This document shows, in pieces, positions 22,372 to 34,003 of a DNA stretch of 64,000 nucleotides (its first letter is position 1; each line of letters begins with the position of its first letter). The translations under genes and the position numbers were made by a program. Under the pieces are notes generated by a model. The model saw nothing but the letters and a program-made list of their open reading frames with translations. It made no database searches and was not told where the DNA came from. The stretch comes from Manihot esculenta (lineage: Eukaryota; Streptophyta; Magnoliopsida; Malpighiales; Euphorbiaceae): positions 26,143,825-26,207,824 of the forward strand of contig NC_035171.2 in NCBI RefSeq assembly GCF_001659605.2, given 5' to 3'.

Positions 22372-24220
22372 TCAACAGTCTAAGGAAGGGGGATCCAAGG
22401 GAACCTCCTCAACAAGATGAACAGTAAAGCCTTCATAAAATTTCTTCAAACGATGCCCATTAACTTTGAAAACTTTACTTGTTTGTGGACTCCGTATGTC
22501 AACAGCTCCATGTGGAAAGACATGTTCAACCAAGAATGGTCCAATCCACCTAGAACGAAGCTTCCCAGGGAATAATTTGAACCTGGAATCAAAGAGCATG
22601 ACCTTATCACCTACCTGGAAGTGTTTTCTGGAGATATGCTTGTCATGAAAGGCTTTAGTCTTTGCTTTGTAATCCCATGAAGCTTCATATGCATCACGTC
22701 GAATCTCCTCAAGCTCTTGAATTTGCAATTTTCTGTGGACTCCAACTTCTTTTTCATCAAGATTACAGCTCTTCACAGCCCAATAGGCCTTGTGTTCAAG
22801 TTCCACAGGTAGGTGGCAGGCTTTCTCATAAATCAGCCTATATGGAGACATCCCAATTGGAGTCTTATATGCTGTTCTATATGCCCATAAGGCATCATTA
22901 AGGCGCTCACTCCAATCCTTACGATTTGGGTAGACTGTTTTCTCCAAGATGGACTTGATCTCCCTATTTGACACTTCGGCCAGCCCATTTGTTTGAGGAT
23001 GATAGGCAGTAGAAGTTCTATGGATGACATGGTGCTTCTTGAGGAGAGTTTCTACTACCTTGTTGCAAAAATGGGTGCCTCGGTCACTGATTATGGCTTT
23101 GGGCAGACCAAATCTTGAGAAAATGTGAGATTTCACAAAGTCAACCACTGTTTTTGCATCATCAGCCCTTGTTGCCTTGGCTTCAATCCACTTGGACACA
23201 TAATCCACAGCTAGAAGTATGTAGGTGTTGCCAAAGGAAGGTGGAAATGGCCCCATGAAGTCAATGCCCCATATGTCAAAGATTTCACACACCATGATGG
23301 GTGCTTGTGGCATTTCACTTCGGTTGCCAATATTTTCCATTTGTTGGCACCCTACACATGACCTACAAAATAAATAAGAGTCTCTGAATATGTTAGGCCA
23401 AAATAACCCACTTTCAAGGATCTTCAAGGCTGTCTTGCGTGGCCCAAAGTGACCTCCACAGCTGTGAGAGTGGCAGAAAGTTAGGACAGAAGAGATTTCA
23501 TGGTTGGGGATGCATCTACGGATCACTTGGTCTGCACAATGCTTCCATAGGTAGGGCTCGTCCCACACATAATACCTTGCCTCTTTCTTGATCTTGTCTC
23601 TCATGTGTTTGGGCAAATCAGTAGGTAAAATTCCTGTGGCAAGGAAATTAACAATATCAACATACCATGGTTCCTCTTCTTGGACAGTAAAGAGGTGCTC
23701 ATCAGGGAAGGTCTCATTGATGGGGCATGGCTCCATTTCTGAAAGTATTCTGCTGAGGTGGTCAGCTACGAGGTTCTCCTTGCCTTTCTTGTCACGGATC
23801 TCCAAGTCAAACTCTTGCAACAGCAATATCCATCGCACCAGCCTTGGTTTGGACTCCTTTTTCTTGATTAAATACCTCAATGCAGCATGGTCTGAGTAGA
23901 TAATCACCTTTGTCCCAAGTAGATAGGACCGAAACTTCTCCAATGCAAACACAACAGCCTGCAACTCTTTTTCTGCGGTAGAATAGTTGCATTGTGCAGC
24001 ATCTAAGGTGCGTGAGGCATAGTGTATGACATGAGGAGAATTACCTACGCGCTGTCCCAACACTGCACCTACAGCAAAGTTGCCGGCGTCGCACATGATC
24101 TCAAATGGAAGTGTCCAGTCAGGGGGCTGGATGATTGGGGCAGAAATCAGCAGTGATTTGATCAAATCAAAGGCTGTTTTGCAGCTGTCATCAAAGTTGA
24201 AGGTCACATCCTGCTGTAAC
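22372..24220 (-). pseudogene. pol: pol of element B, 3' part: RNase H and integrase
   Basis: The second half of the Athila pol, separated from the first half (33999-36771) by element D. Reading from 24220 leftwards: end of the RT/RNase H connection, RNase H ([46 protein letters not shown]), then integrase with an HHCC finger (HSCGGHFG ... CRSCVGCQ), core residues in [16 protein letters not shown] and [12 protein letters not shown], and a C-terminal region ending at the stop at 22372. No stop or frameshift within this part. Only the D insertion breaks it, so it was coding when D landed. Confidence 0.9.
24216..24220. repeat. target-site duplication of D, left copy (gtaac)
   Basis: Identical to 33999-34003. 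Confidence 0.9.
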
Positions 24221-26472
24221 TATAACGACCCGAAAATCGGACCGCTACCGGCGCTAGGATCCAGATCGGCTTAAGGCCGCCGGGACCCGTAGCAAGCCTG
24301 ACATGCAACCTGTAAACCTGTTTAATCCCATACATGATCAACAACATACATAAAAATTTAAAACTTTTCTTTCATACATTAAATCATACACCAAACTCAA
24401 CCTGTGCATGCACGAACATATACATAATCATAAACTTGACCCTTCAGTGGGATCTCATCAATGCCCCCAAAGGGTGGCATAACAAGTGTTGAGTTGGCCA
24501 AACATGGACATCAATAACATTAAGATCATGTTTCAAAAGGGATTACATCATACTATGGTCAAGCACACTTCTAACCTCAATATCATTACATTACATATCT
24601 ATACATCATTATACAGTCTGCCATGTCCACTTTCTAACTATTACATACATAAGACTTCATTACTCTTCTTGACTTCTCTGTCTAACCCGTACCTGCAAAC
24701 CTGGGGAATTTGGGAGAGGGGTGAGCTACTAGAGCCCAGTGAGCAGAATAGTAAAGCGTTTAAAACATATGATAACATGAAATGCATCACATCACAACTA
24801 ATCATATCAAGGATGAACTTGTCACCATTTAGCCCTCTACATAATCCAATCATGCCAGGGGCGTAGTGCAGGCCACACCTGGTCTTTCTCTTATACATAA
24901 CATAACATAACATACATAATCCATGATGCTGGGGGCGTAGTGCAGGCCACATCCGGTCTTTCTCTTACATAGTGCCAGGGGCGTAGTGCAGGCCACACCT
25001 GGACTTCCATATCGTATCATCATGTCATAACATATGAGGGCTAATGGATCATTCAACATTCATCCACATCAACAACATATTATGCAATGCAACATATTCG
25101 TGATTTCTAATGCAAGCATCCTAAAATATCACATGGCATCCGTGATGCATGAACATGCTCAAAACTGATTTATTTATTTATTTAAAAGCATAAGAGTCAT
25201 TCCACTCACCTCTGGCTAGCTCTGACACTGACTGAAGCAGTTGACTCACTGCTGAGGTCCTCGGTTCCTCGGGTCCAAACCTACACAGGTGGACTCAAAT
25301 GAGGGACCAACATACTAGAACATAACTCTAAAAACATCCCCCAAAAACCCCCTAAAACATCTCAAAACATCCATGCAAAAACATGCAAAGGAAGGCAGAA
25401 CAGGGCAGGTTCGGCGGCACCTTCGGCGGCCGAAAGTCCCTCCAGAGCCGAAACCCAGGCAGGTTCGGCGGCACCTTCGGCGGCCGAAAGTCCCAGACAG
25501 AGACGAAAGTCTCTTTTCGGGGGCAACTTCGGCAGCCGAAAGGCCTGCCTCCCCAGCCATGTTCGGCGGCCGAAAGTTCCTTCGGCTGCCGAACCTGGTT
25601 TCTGCCAAAGGGCAGAAACTTGGCTCCTTTATGCACATTTGCCTCCCAAATCTTTCAACATGCATATAACTCATCCAAATCATGCAAATATACATACATT
25701 GGCTCTTAGGGGCTTCAAACTAACTTAAACCCCAACTACAACACACAAATCCAACATACATGCTCAAAACATAACATTAACTCAAAAACCTAACTATGAG
25801 CTAAACATGTATTCTACCCCATAGATCTTGCATAAAACTTACTTTAAACATGAAATGAGCTTAAGATCGGCTCTTACCTCTTGAAGATCGAGAGAGAGAC
25901 GTCCTAAACTCGAAGGTGGGAGATTTTGAGTTCTTGAACCTCAAAGCTCCAAAACTTGCTTTAAACTCGAAAATCTTCAAAACAAAGCAAAAGCTTGTGA
26001 AAAACTTGAAAGATTTGAAGGAAAGAACTCAAAGATGGTGAGGAATGGCGGAAGGACTCACCTTGGCCGAAAATGGGGAAAAAGCTCGCCCGTTTTCGGT
26101 TAAGGGACCCTTTTATAGTGGCTGGCCAGGCCACGTTCGGGGCCGAAAGTGCCTCCGCATGCATGCCATGTTCGGCGGCCGAACTTGGGGTTCGGCGGCC
26201 GAACCTGGACTTTCCTCACTTATGCCTTCGGGGGCCTAAAGCACTCCCAAAGTGCATGCATGTTCGGCGGCCGAACTTTGAGTTTCGGCAGCCGAACCTG
26301 AGTTTCCTCCAAGGGTGTTTTCATTCAAAAACTCATTTCCTCTTTAATTAAAATCATCAAAAACATTAAAACATTTCATGAAAACATGGTTTTACCCTTC
26401 TAGAGGTCTCCGACATCCGAAATTCCACCGGACGGTAGGAATTCCGATACCGGAGTCTAGCCGGGTATTACA
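24221..26472 (-). repeat. 3' LTR of element D (2,252 bp)
   Basis: Starts tataacgacc and ends gtattaca on the plus strand. Compared with the other LTR it has an extra 54-bp palindrome-bearing unit near 25409-25490 and an extra palindrome near 26170-26205, and one fewer near 26265-26300. TATA box at 26110-26117; hairpin block at 24722-24741. Confidence 0.93.
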
Positions 26473-26487
26473 TTCTCCCCCCCTTAA
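26473..26487 (-). other. polypurine tract of element D
   Basis: Minus strand AAGGGGGGGAGAA beside the 3' LTR, as in A and C. Confidence 0.88.
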
Positions 26488-26586
26488 GAACATTCGTCCC
26501 CGAATGTTCCTCAACTAGCACATAGCATGGCATACACATAACATACATGAAACATACAAGAACTAACCTTAGAAAAGATAAGGGTA

Positions 26587-29500
26587 TTACTGGAGCATGG
26601 ACTCCCGTGTCTCCCAAGTGCACTCTTCCATATTGTGGTGGTTCCATAGGACTTTCACCATCGGGATTTCCTTGTTTCTTAGCTTTCTGATCTGGGTGTC
26701 TATGATCCGTACTGGCTGCTCAACATAGGTGAGATCCTCTTGGACCTCCACATCAGGCTCACTAAGAACCTTGCTCGGATCCGACACAAACTTTCTCAAC
26801 ATGGAAACATGGAAAACCGGATGGATTCTTTCCATTGAAGCAGGTAAATCCAGCTTGTACGACACATTCCCAATCTTTTGCAAGACTTCAAAGGGTCCGA
26901 TGTATCGTGGGGCTAGTTTACCTTTCTTCCCAAAACGAACCACTCCTTTCATTGGAGACACTTTGAGCAATACCAGATCCCCCTCCTGAAACTCTATCTG
27001 CCTTCTGCGGATGTCTGCATAACTCTTCTGTCTGCTTGCAGCAGTCTTGATTCTCTCTCTGATTATGGGTACCACCCTGCTGGTGATCTCTACTAGTTCA
27101 GGCCCTGCTAAGGCCTTCTCTTCAACTTCCTCCCAGCAAACAGGTGACCTGCACTTCCTTCCGTACAAAGCTTCATATGGAGCCATCCCGATGCTAGCAT
27201 GATGGCTGTTATTATAGGCAAACTCCACCAAAGGTAGATGCTGCCTCCAAGAACCGCCAAAGTCCAGCACACACATTCTAAGCATATCCTCGATAGTCTG
27301 GATGGTCCTTTCGGACTGTCCGTCCGTCTGGGGGTGGAAGGCAGTACTGAAATCCAACCTAGTACCCATGGCATTCTGCAGACTCCGCCAAAACCTGGAG
27401 GTGAACTGGGGCCCTCTATCTGACACTATCGAAACAGGAACCCCATGCAGCCTGACGATCTCATCCACATACACCTGCGCCAACTTGTCCACAGAGTAGC
27501 CACTCCTGACAGGAATGAAGTGAGCAGATTTGGTGAGTCTGTCCACAATCACCCATATGGAGTCCAATCTGTTGGACGCTGCCGGTAACCCCACTACGAA
27601 GTCCATAGCTATATTCTCCCATTTCCATTCTGGAATAGGTAGCGGGTTAAGCATTCCAGCCGGCTTCTGATGTTCCAGCTTCACCCTCTGACACGCTTCG
27701 CAGGCTGACACGAACTGTGCCACTTCTTTCTTCATTGCTGGCCACCGATAGACTTTCTTCAGATCTTGGTACATCTTGGTGGCTCCGGGGTGAACGTTGT
27801 ATCTTGTATTATGAGCCTCTCTCATAATGTCTCCTTTTAGCCCTATGTCATCTGGTACACATAGTCGACTCCCATAGCGGAGGATCCCCTTATTGTCAAA
27901 TCTGAACTCACTGTCTTTGCCTGACTGAACAGTCCTGGCAATCTTCACTAACTCTGGGTCCTCATGCTGTTTCTGAGCCACCTGCTCCAGAAACACGGGT
28001 GTCACTTTCATCTGAGCAACCAAGGCACCTGTACCAGACAACTCTAACTGTAGACCTTCATCAATGAGCTTGTAAAACTCCTTCACCACTGGTCTCCTCT
28101 CTGCCGTGATGTGGGATAGACTGCCTAGTGACTTCCGGCTTAGGGCGTCTGCCACGACATTCGCCTTACCCGGATGATACTGAATCTTGCAATCATAGTC
28201 ACTCAACAGCTCTACCCATCTCCTTTGTCTCAAATTCAAATCTCTTTGACTCAGGATGTATTGCAAGCTTTTATGATCTGTGAAGATCTCACATTTTACC
28301 CCATAGAGGTAGTGCCTCCACATCTTGAGTGCAAATATTACTGCTGCCATCTCAAGGTCATGTGTGGGGTAATTCAACTCATGCTTCTTCAGCTGCCTAG
28401 AAGCATAAGCAATCACCCTCTCATTCTGCATCAGCACACAACCCAGTCCCACTCAGGACGCATCACAAAAGACTGTAAAGTCCTCATCACTAGATGGCAG
28501 AGCTAAAACTGGTGCTGAAGTCAACCTCTTCTTAAGCTCTTCGAAACTCTCTTCGCACTGGTCGGTCCACAGAAACTTCTGATTCTTCCTGGTTAGTCTG
28601 GTCAGAGGAGCTGCTATTTTCGAGAAGTCCTGAACGAACCTCCTGTAGTAACCTGCTAAACCCAAGAAACTCCTGATCTCCGTCATCGAAGTGGGTCTAG
28701 GCCAGTTAGCCACAGTTTCTGTCTTCTTGGGGTCCACCTCTATTCCATTTTCTGACACTACATGCCCCAAGAACGAAATGCTCCTCAGCCAGAACTCACA
28801 CTTGGAGAACTTGGCATACAAGCCATGTTCCCTCAAGGTCTGTAGAACCAACCTCAGATGATGGGCATGCTCCTCTGCATTCCTGGAATACACTAGGATA
28901 TCATCTATGAAGACAATAACGAAGTGATCCAGGTACTGGCTAAACACTCTATTCATGAGGTCCATGAATGCTGCAGGGGCGTTAGTTAACCCGAACGGCA
29001 TTACAAGGAACTCAAAATGCCCATATCTGGTCCTGAAGGCTGTCTTCGGCACATCTCTGATCCTCAGCTGATGGTACCCAGATCTCAGATCTATTTTGGA
29101 GAAACAACCCGCTCCTGCTAGCTGGTCGAATAGATCGTCGATCCTTGGCAAAGGGTACTTGTTCTTGGTAGTGACTTTGTTCAACTGCCTGTAGTCGATA
29201 CAAAGCCTAAGGGATCCATCCTTCTTCCTGACAAACAAAACTGGAGCACCCCAGGGTGAGGTACTCGGTCGGATGAAGCCCTTGTCTACCAGCTCTTGCA
29301 ACTGTTCTTTCAATTCTTTCAACTCGGCTGGAGCCATCCTGTAGGGAGGGATAGAGATCGGTCGGGTTCCAGGCATCAGTTCTATCTCGAACTCTATCTC
29401 CCTAGCAGGTGGTAAACCTGGCAGCTCGTCTGGGAAGACGTCTAGAAACTCTCTAACCACTGGCACCGAGGCGGGCTCTCTAACCTGACTGTTAAGCTCT

Positions 29501-31548
29501 CTCACATGAGCCAAATACCCCTGACATCCCCTCCTAAGCAACCTACGAGCCTGAAGAGCTGATATCAGACCTCTAGGTGTACCCCTCCTGTCTCTTCTAA
29601 AGACAACCTCAGACCCATCCTGACCTCTGAACCTGACTACCTTGTCCCTGCAGTCCAAGGTAGCACCATGGGTAGATAACCAGTCCATCCCTAGAATGAC
29701 GTCAAAATCTGTCAAATCTAGAACCACTAGGTCGGCGGACAAGCATCTTCCCTCAACAAACATAGGACTACACTGGCAGACTGACTCTGCCACTGATGGA
29801 TCACACTTGGGTCCACTGACCCAGAGAGGACACTCTAACTCAGAGATCATCAACCCTAACCTCTGGACGGCTCTCGGTGTAACAAAAGAATAAGATGCAC
29901 CAGGGTCCATCAAGGCATACACATCTGAACAACCAATGACTAAGTTACCTGCCACCACGGTGTTAGATGCATCTGCCTTCTGCTGAGTCATTGTGAAGAT
30001 CCGTGCTGGAGCTGATGGACCTTCACCTCTGAAACCCACTGAAGAAGAGGCTGCCCCTCTCCCTCTACCTCTGCCACTGGCCTGAGTTATGGCTGGAGCT
30101 GCTGGCTGCGCTACACTGCCTGAAGCTGTCTGCTGGGACTGAGCCATCGGGGCTACTCTTGGACATTCTCGAGACATATGCCCCTCCTGACCACATCTGT
30201 AACAGGCCATCGTCCCAAACCGACATACTCCTCTGTGTGGCTTACCACACCTTGCACAAACTGCATTATCCGCACCAGAGCTTGAGCCACTCCCTAGTCC
30301 CAGAATGGACTTAACCTTGTTCCAGAACTTGTTCTTCTTAGACTTCCTGGGACCTCCGTCCCACTTCTTGCTACCTGAAGTTGCTGCACTCATAGAAGAA
30401 GAGCCTGGGGTCTTAGAACCAGAAGGCTGTGCCACTGACTGTTTAACTGACCCCTGAACGATGGCACTGGCCTCCATTTTCCGGGCCATATCCACTATGG
30501 CATGGAAGCTCTCCCTATCTGCTGACTGGATCAAGGAGGAATATCTGGAGTGGAGTTTCATGATATACCTCCTTGACCTTTTCTGGTCTGAGTCAAGGCT
30601 TTGCCCTGCAAAAGGCAACAGCTCCAAAAATCTGTCTGTGAACTCCTCTACACCCATCTCATCGGTCTGCCTCAACTGCTCAAACTCTATCATCTTCAGT
30701 TCCCTTGAACTATCTGGGAAAGCCCATCCTGCAAACTCGTTTGCAAACTCCTCCCAAGACATGCTATCCACTTTCGGGTTCACATAATTCTTGAACCACT
30801 CTCGTGCCTTCTTGCACTTAAGTGTGAACCTAGCCATCTGAATGGCTCTACTATCATCAGCCCCAATCTCATCTGTGATCACCTTGACCCTCTCCAGATA
30901 CACAAACGGGTCATCCCCTTTTTCATACTGGGGAGCACCCAACTTCATGTAGTCGGTCATCTTGACCTTGCTCCCACTGGCTGAGCTAGGTCTAGGAGGT
31001 TGGGTAGCTGGGGCTGCTGTTTCTGCTGGAGGAGGAGGAGGTGCAGCATCCCCTGGGGTAGGGTTTGCTGGATTTGGATAGTAAGGTGGAGGTGGATACA
31101 TTGGGTACTGTGAATATGGTGGGTAGTAGGGTGGGTATGGCATCTGTGTGGGATAAGGGCTAAAGCTGTGATAGTCTGATGTGCCTCCCATCGAATACCC
31201 AGGGTTTTGTGAGAAGGGTGGGTAGTAAGGTGGCTGAACAAATCCCGAGGCCTGAGTGCCTCCTTGGGATTCTCCCATTCCTTCTTCTGACATACTGACT
31301 CCCAAACTGCCATCCCTCCTCTACTCTACGTCCATATCATCCCCCATGTCCTCTGACGCTCCTCCCTGAACTGTTCCTCTGACTGATCTGCTTCTAACCA
31401 GATCCAAAGACCTTCTAGGGTCTCTCACTGCTCTTTCTCTGCCAGTCCTACTAGACATTGCCCTAGGCAATGCTGGAGGACGGGCGCTCGTGCCCTCATC
31501 CTCAGGTGGTACTCCAGTCAATCTTGCTGATCGACGAGTTCCTCTCAT
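26587..31548 (-). pseudogene. gag-pol: gag-pol polyprotein of element D, three in-frame stops
   Basis: Same architecture as C, starting at ATG 31548. Stops: TAG at 31321-31323 in early Gag where C has CAG; TGA at 28453-28455 in the RNase H active-site region where C has CGT (two changes); TAA at 26587-26589 replacing CAA and removing the last residues of the chromodomain-like tail. Between stops the frame is open. Visible motifs: zinc knuckles [12 protein letters not shown] and [14 protein letters not shown], protease DPGAS (followed by YSF, not HSF), FIDD in RT, integrase SDRGPQF and DGQSERT. Two codons are missing just before DVPKTAF in RT (near 29054), and a conserved Trp before WPAM in integrase is Arg. 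This is the most damaged of the three family members. Confidence 0.93.
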
Positions 31549-31556
31549 CCTGTTTT

Positions 31557-33401
31557 CTGAAAAACAGTACACATCACATAAACATTAACATCATATGGTT
31601 CATGTGGGCACACATGAACCCGCATCACATATCATAACATATCATTCATATCATAGCATTTCACATCATCATGTAAGACAGGACTCCACATCCTATCCTA
31701 GTGGACATGACCTTTCCTACTGTGCTTGACCTTCTATAACATCTATGAGCCCGACACTCTAGGTCCGACCATATGAACCTAGGGCTCTGATACCATTCTA
31801 TAACGACCCGAAAATCGGACCGCTACCGGCGCTAGGATCCAGATCGGCTTAAGGCCGCCGGGACCCGTAGCAAGCCTGACATGCAACCTGTAAACCTGTT
31901 TAATCCCATACATGATCAACAACATACATAAAAATTTAAAACTTTTCTTTCATACATTAAATCATACACCAAACTCAACCTGTGCATGCACGAACATATA
32001 CATAATCATAAACTTGACCCCTCAGTAGGATCTCATCAATGCCCCCAAAGGGTGGCATAACAAGTGTTGAGTTGGTCAAACATGGACATCAATAACATTA
32101 AGATCATGTTTCAAAAGGGATTACATCATACTATGGTCAAGCACACTTCTAACCTCAATATCATTACATTACATATCTATACATCATTATACAGTCTGTC
32201 ATGTCCACTTTCTAACTATTACATACATAAGACTTCATTACTCTTCTTGACTTCTTTGTCTAACCCGTACCTGCAAACCTGGGGAATTTGGGAGAGGGGT
32301 GAGCTACTAGAGCCCAGTGAGCAGAATAGTAAAGCGTTTAAAACATATGATAACATGAAATGCATCACATCACAACTAATCATATCAAGGATGAACTTGT
32401 CACCATTTAACCCTCTACATAATCCAATCATGCCAGGGGCGTAGTGCAGGCCACACCTGGTCTTTCTCTTATACATAACATAACATAACATACATAATCC
32501 ATGATGCCGGGGGCATAGTGCAGGCCACATCCGGTCTTTCTCTTACATAGTGCCAGGGGCGTAGTGCAGGCCACACCTGGACTTCCATATCGTATCATCA
32601 TGTCATAACATATGAGGGCTAATGGATCATTCAACATTCATCCACATCAACAACATATTATGCAATGCAACATATTCGTGATTTCTAATGCAAGCATCCT
32701 AAAATATCACATGGCATCCGTGATGCATGAACATGCTCAAAACTGATTTATTTATTTATTTAAAAGCATAAGAGTCATTCCACTCACCTCTGGCTAGCTC
32801 TGACACTGACTGAAGCAGTTGACTCACTGCTGAGGTCCTCGGTTCCTCGGGTCCAAACCTACACAGGTGGACTCAAATGAGGGACCAACATACTAGAACA
32901 TAACTCTAAAAACATCCCCCAAAAACCCCCTAAAACATCTCAAAACATCCATGCAAAAACATGCAAAGGAAGGCAGAACAGGGCAGGTTCGGCGGCACCT
33001 TCGGCGGCCGAAAGTCCCAGACAGAGACGAAAGTCTCTTTTCGGGGGCAACTTCGGCAGCCGAAAGGCCTGCCTCCCCAGCCATGTTCGGCGGCCGAAAG
33101 TTCCTTCGGCTGCCGAACCTGGTTTCTGCCAAAGGGCAGAAACTTGGCTCCTTTATGCACATTTGCCTCCCAAATCTTTCAACATGCATATAACTCATCC
33201 AAATCATGCAAATATACATACATTGGCTCCTAGGGGCTTCAAACTAACTTAAACCCCAACTACAACACACAAATCCAACATACATGCTCAAAACATAACA
33301 TTAACTCAAAAACCTAACTATGAGCTAAACATGCATTCTACCCCATAGATCTTGCATAAAACTTAATTTAAACATGAAATGAGCTTAAGATCGGCTCTTA
33401 C
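31557..33401 (-). other. candidate leader intron of element D
   Basis: Minus-strand donor AAGAG|GTAAGAG at 33401 and acceptor CTGTTTTTCAG ending at 31557, nine bases before the gag ATG. Same layout as A and C. Confidence 0.45.
31783..31795 (-). other. primer-binding site of element D
   Basis: TGGTATCAGAGCC on the minus strand, next to the 5' LTR end. Confidence 0.88.
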
Positions 33402-33998
33402 CTCTTGAAGATCGAGAGAGAGACGTCCTAAACTCGAAGGTGGGAGATTTTGAGTTCTTGAACCTCAAAGCTCCAAAACTTGCTTTAAACTCGAAAATCT
33501 TCAAAACAAAGCAAAAGCTTGTGAAAAACTTGAAAGATTTGAAGGAAAGAACTCAAAGATGGTGAGGAATGGCGGAAGGACTCACCTTGGCCGAAAATGG
33601 GGAAAAAGCTCGCCCGTTTTCGGCTAAGGGACCCTTTTATAGTGGCTGGCCAGGCCACGTTCGGGGGCCGAAAGTGCCTCCGCATGCATGCCATGTTCGG
33701 CGGCCGAACCTGGACTTTCCTCACTTATGCCTTCGGGGGCCTAAAGCACTCCCGAAGTGCATGCATGTTCGGCGGCCGAACTTTGAGTTTCGGCGGCCGA
33801 ACTTTGAGTTTCGGCGGCCGAACCTGAGTTTCCTCCAAGGGTGTTTTCATTCAAAAACTCATTTCCTCTTTACTTAAAATCATCAAAAACATTAAAACAT
33901 TTCATGAAAACATGGTTTTACCCTTCTAGAGGTCTCCGACATCCGAAATTCCACCGGACGGTAGGAATTCCGATACCGGAGTCTAGCCGGGTATTACA
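31799..33998 (-). repeat. 5' LTR of element D (2,200 bp)
   Basis: Starts tataacgacc at 31799 and ends gtattaca at 33998. TATA box at 33634-33641, hairpin block at 32300-32319, three ggggcgtagtgcaggcc modules at about 32435-32580, and palindromes at about 32985-33120 and 33655-33825. Confidence 0.93.
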
Positions 33999-34003
33999 GT
34001 AAC
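33999..34003. repeat. target-site duplication of D, right copy (gtaac)
   Basis: Matches 24216-24220; pol of B resumes here. Confidence 0.9.

Larger units (their letters stand above)
24221..33998 (-). mobile_element. Tekay/Del-type element D, complete structure, minus strand
   Basis: 9,778 bp with LTRs at 24221-26472 (3', 2,252 bp) and 31799-33998 (5', 2,200 bp), PBS, gag-pol, polypurine tract and duplication gtaac. Same family as A and C. Both LTRs end in TATA rather than TACA on the minus strand, a non-canonical terminus. LTR differences are about 15 substitutions plus copy-number changes of the palindromic repeats. It splits the pol gene of B. Confidence 0.95.
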
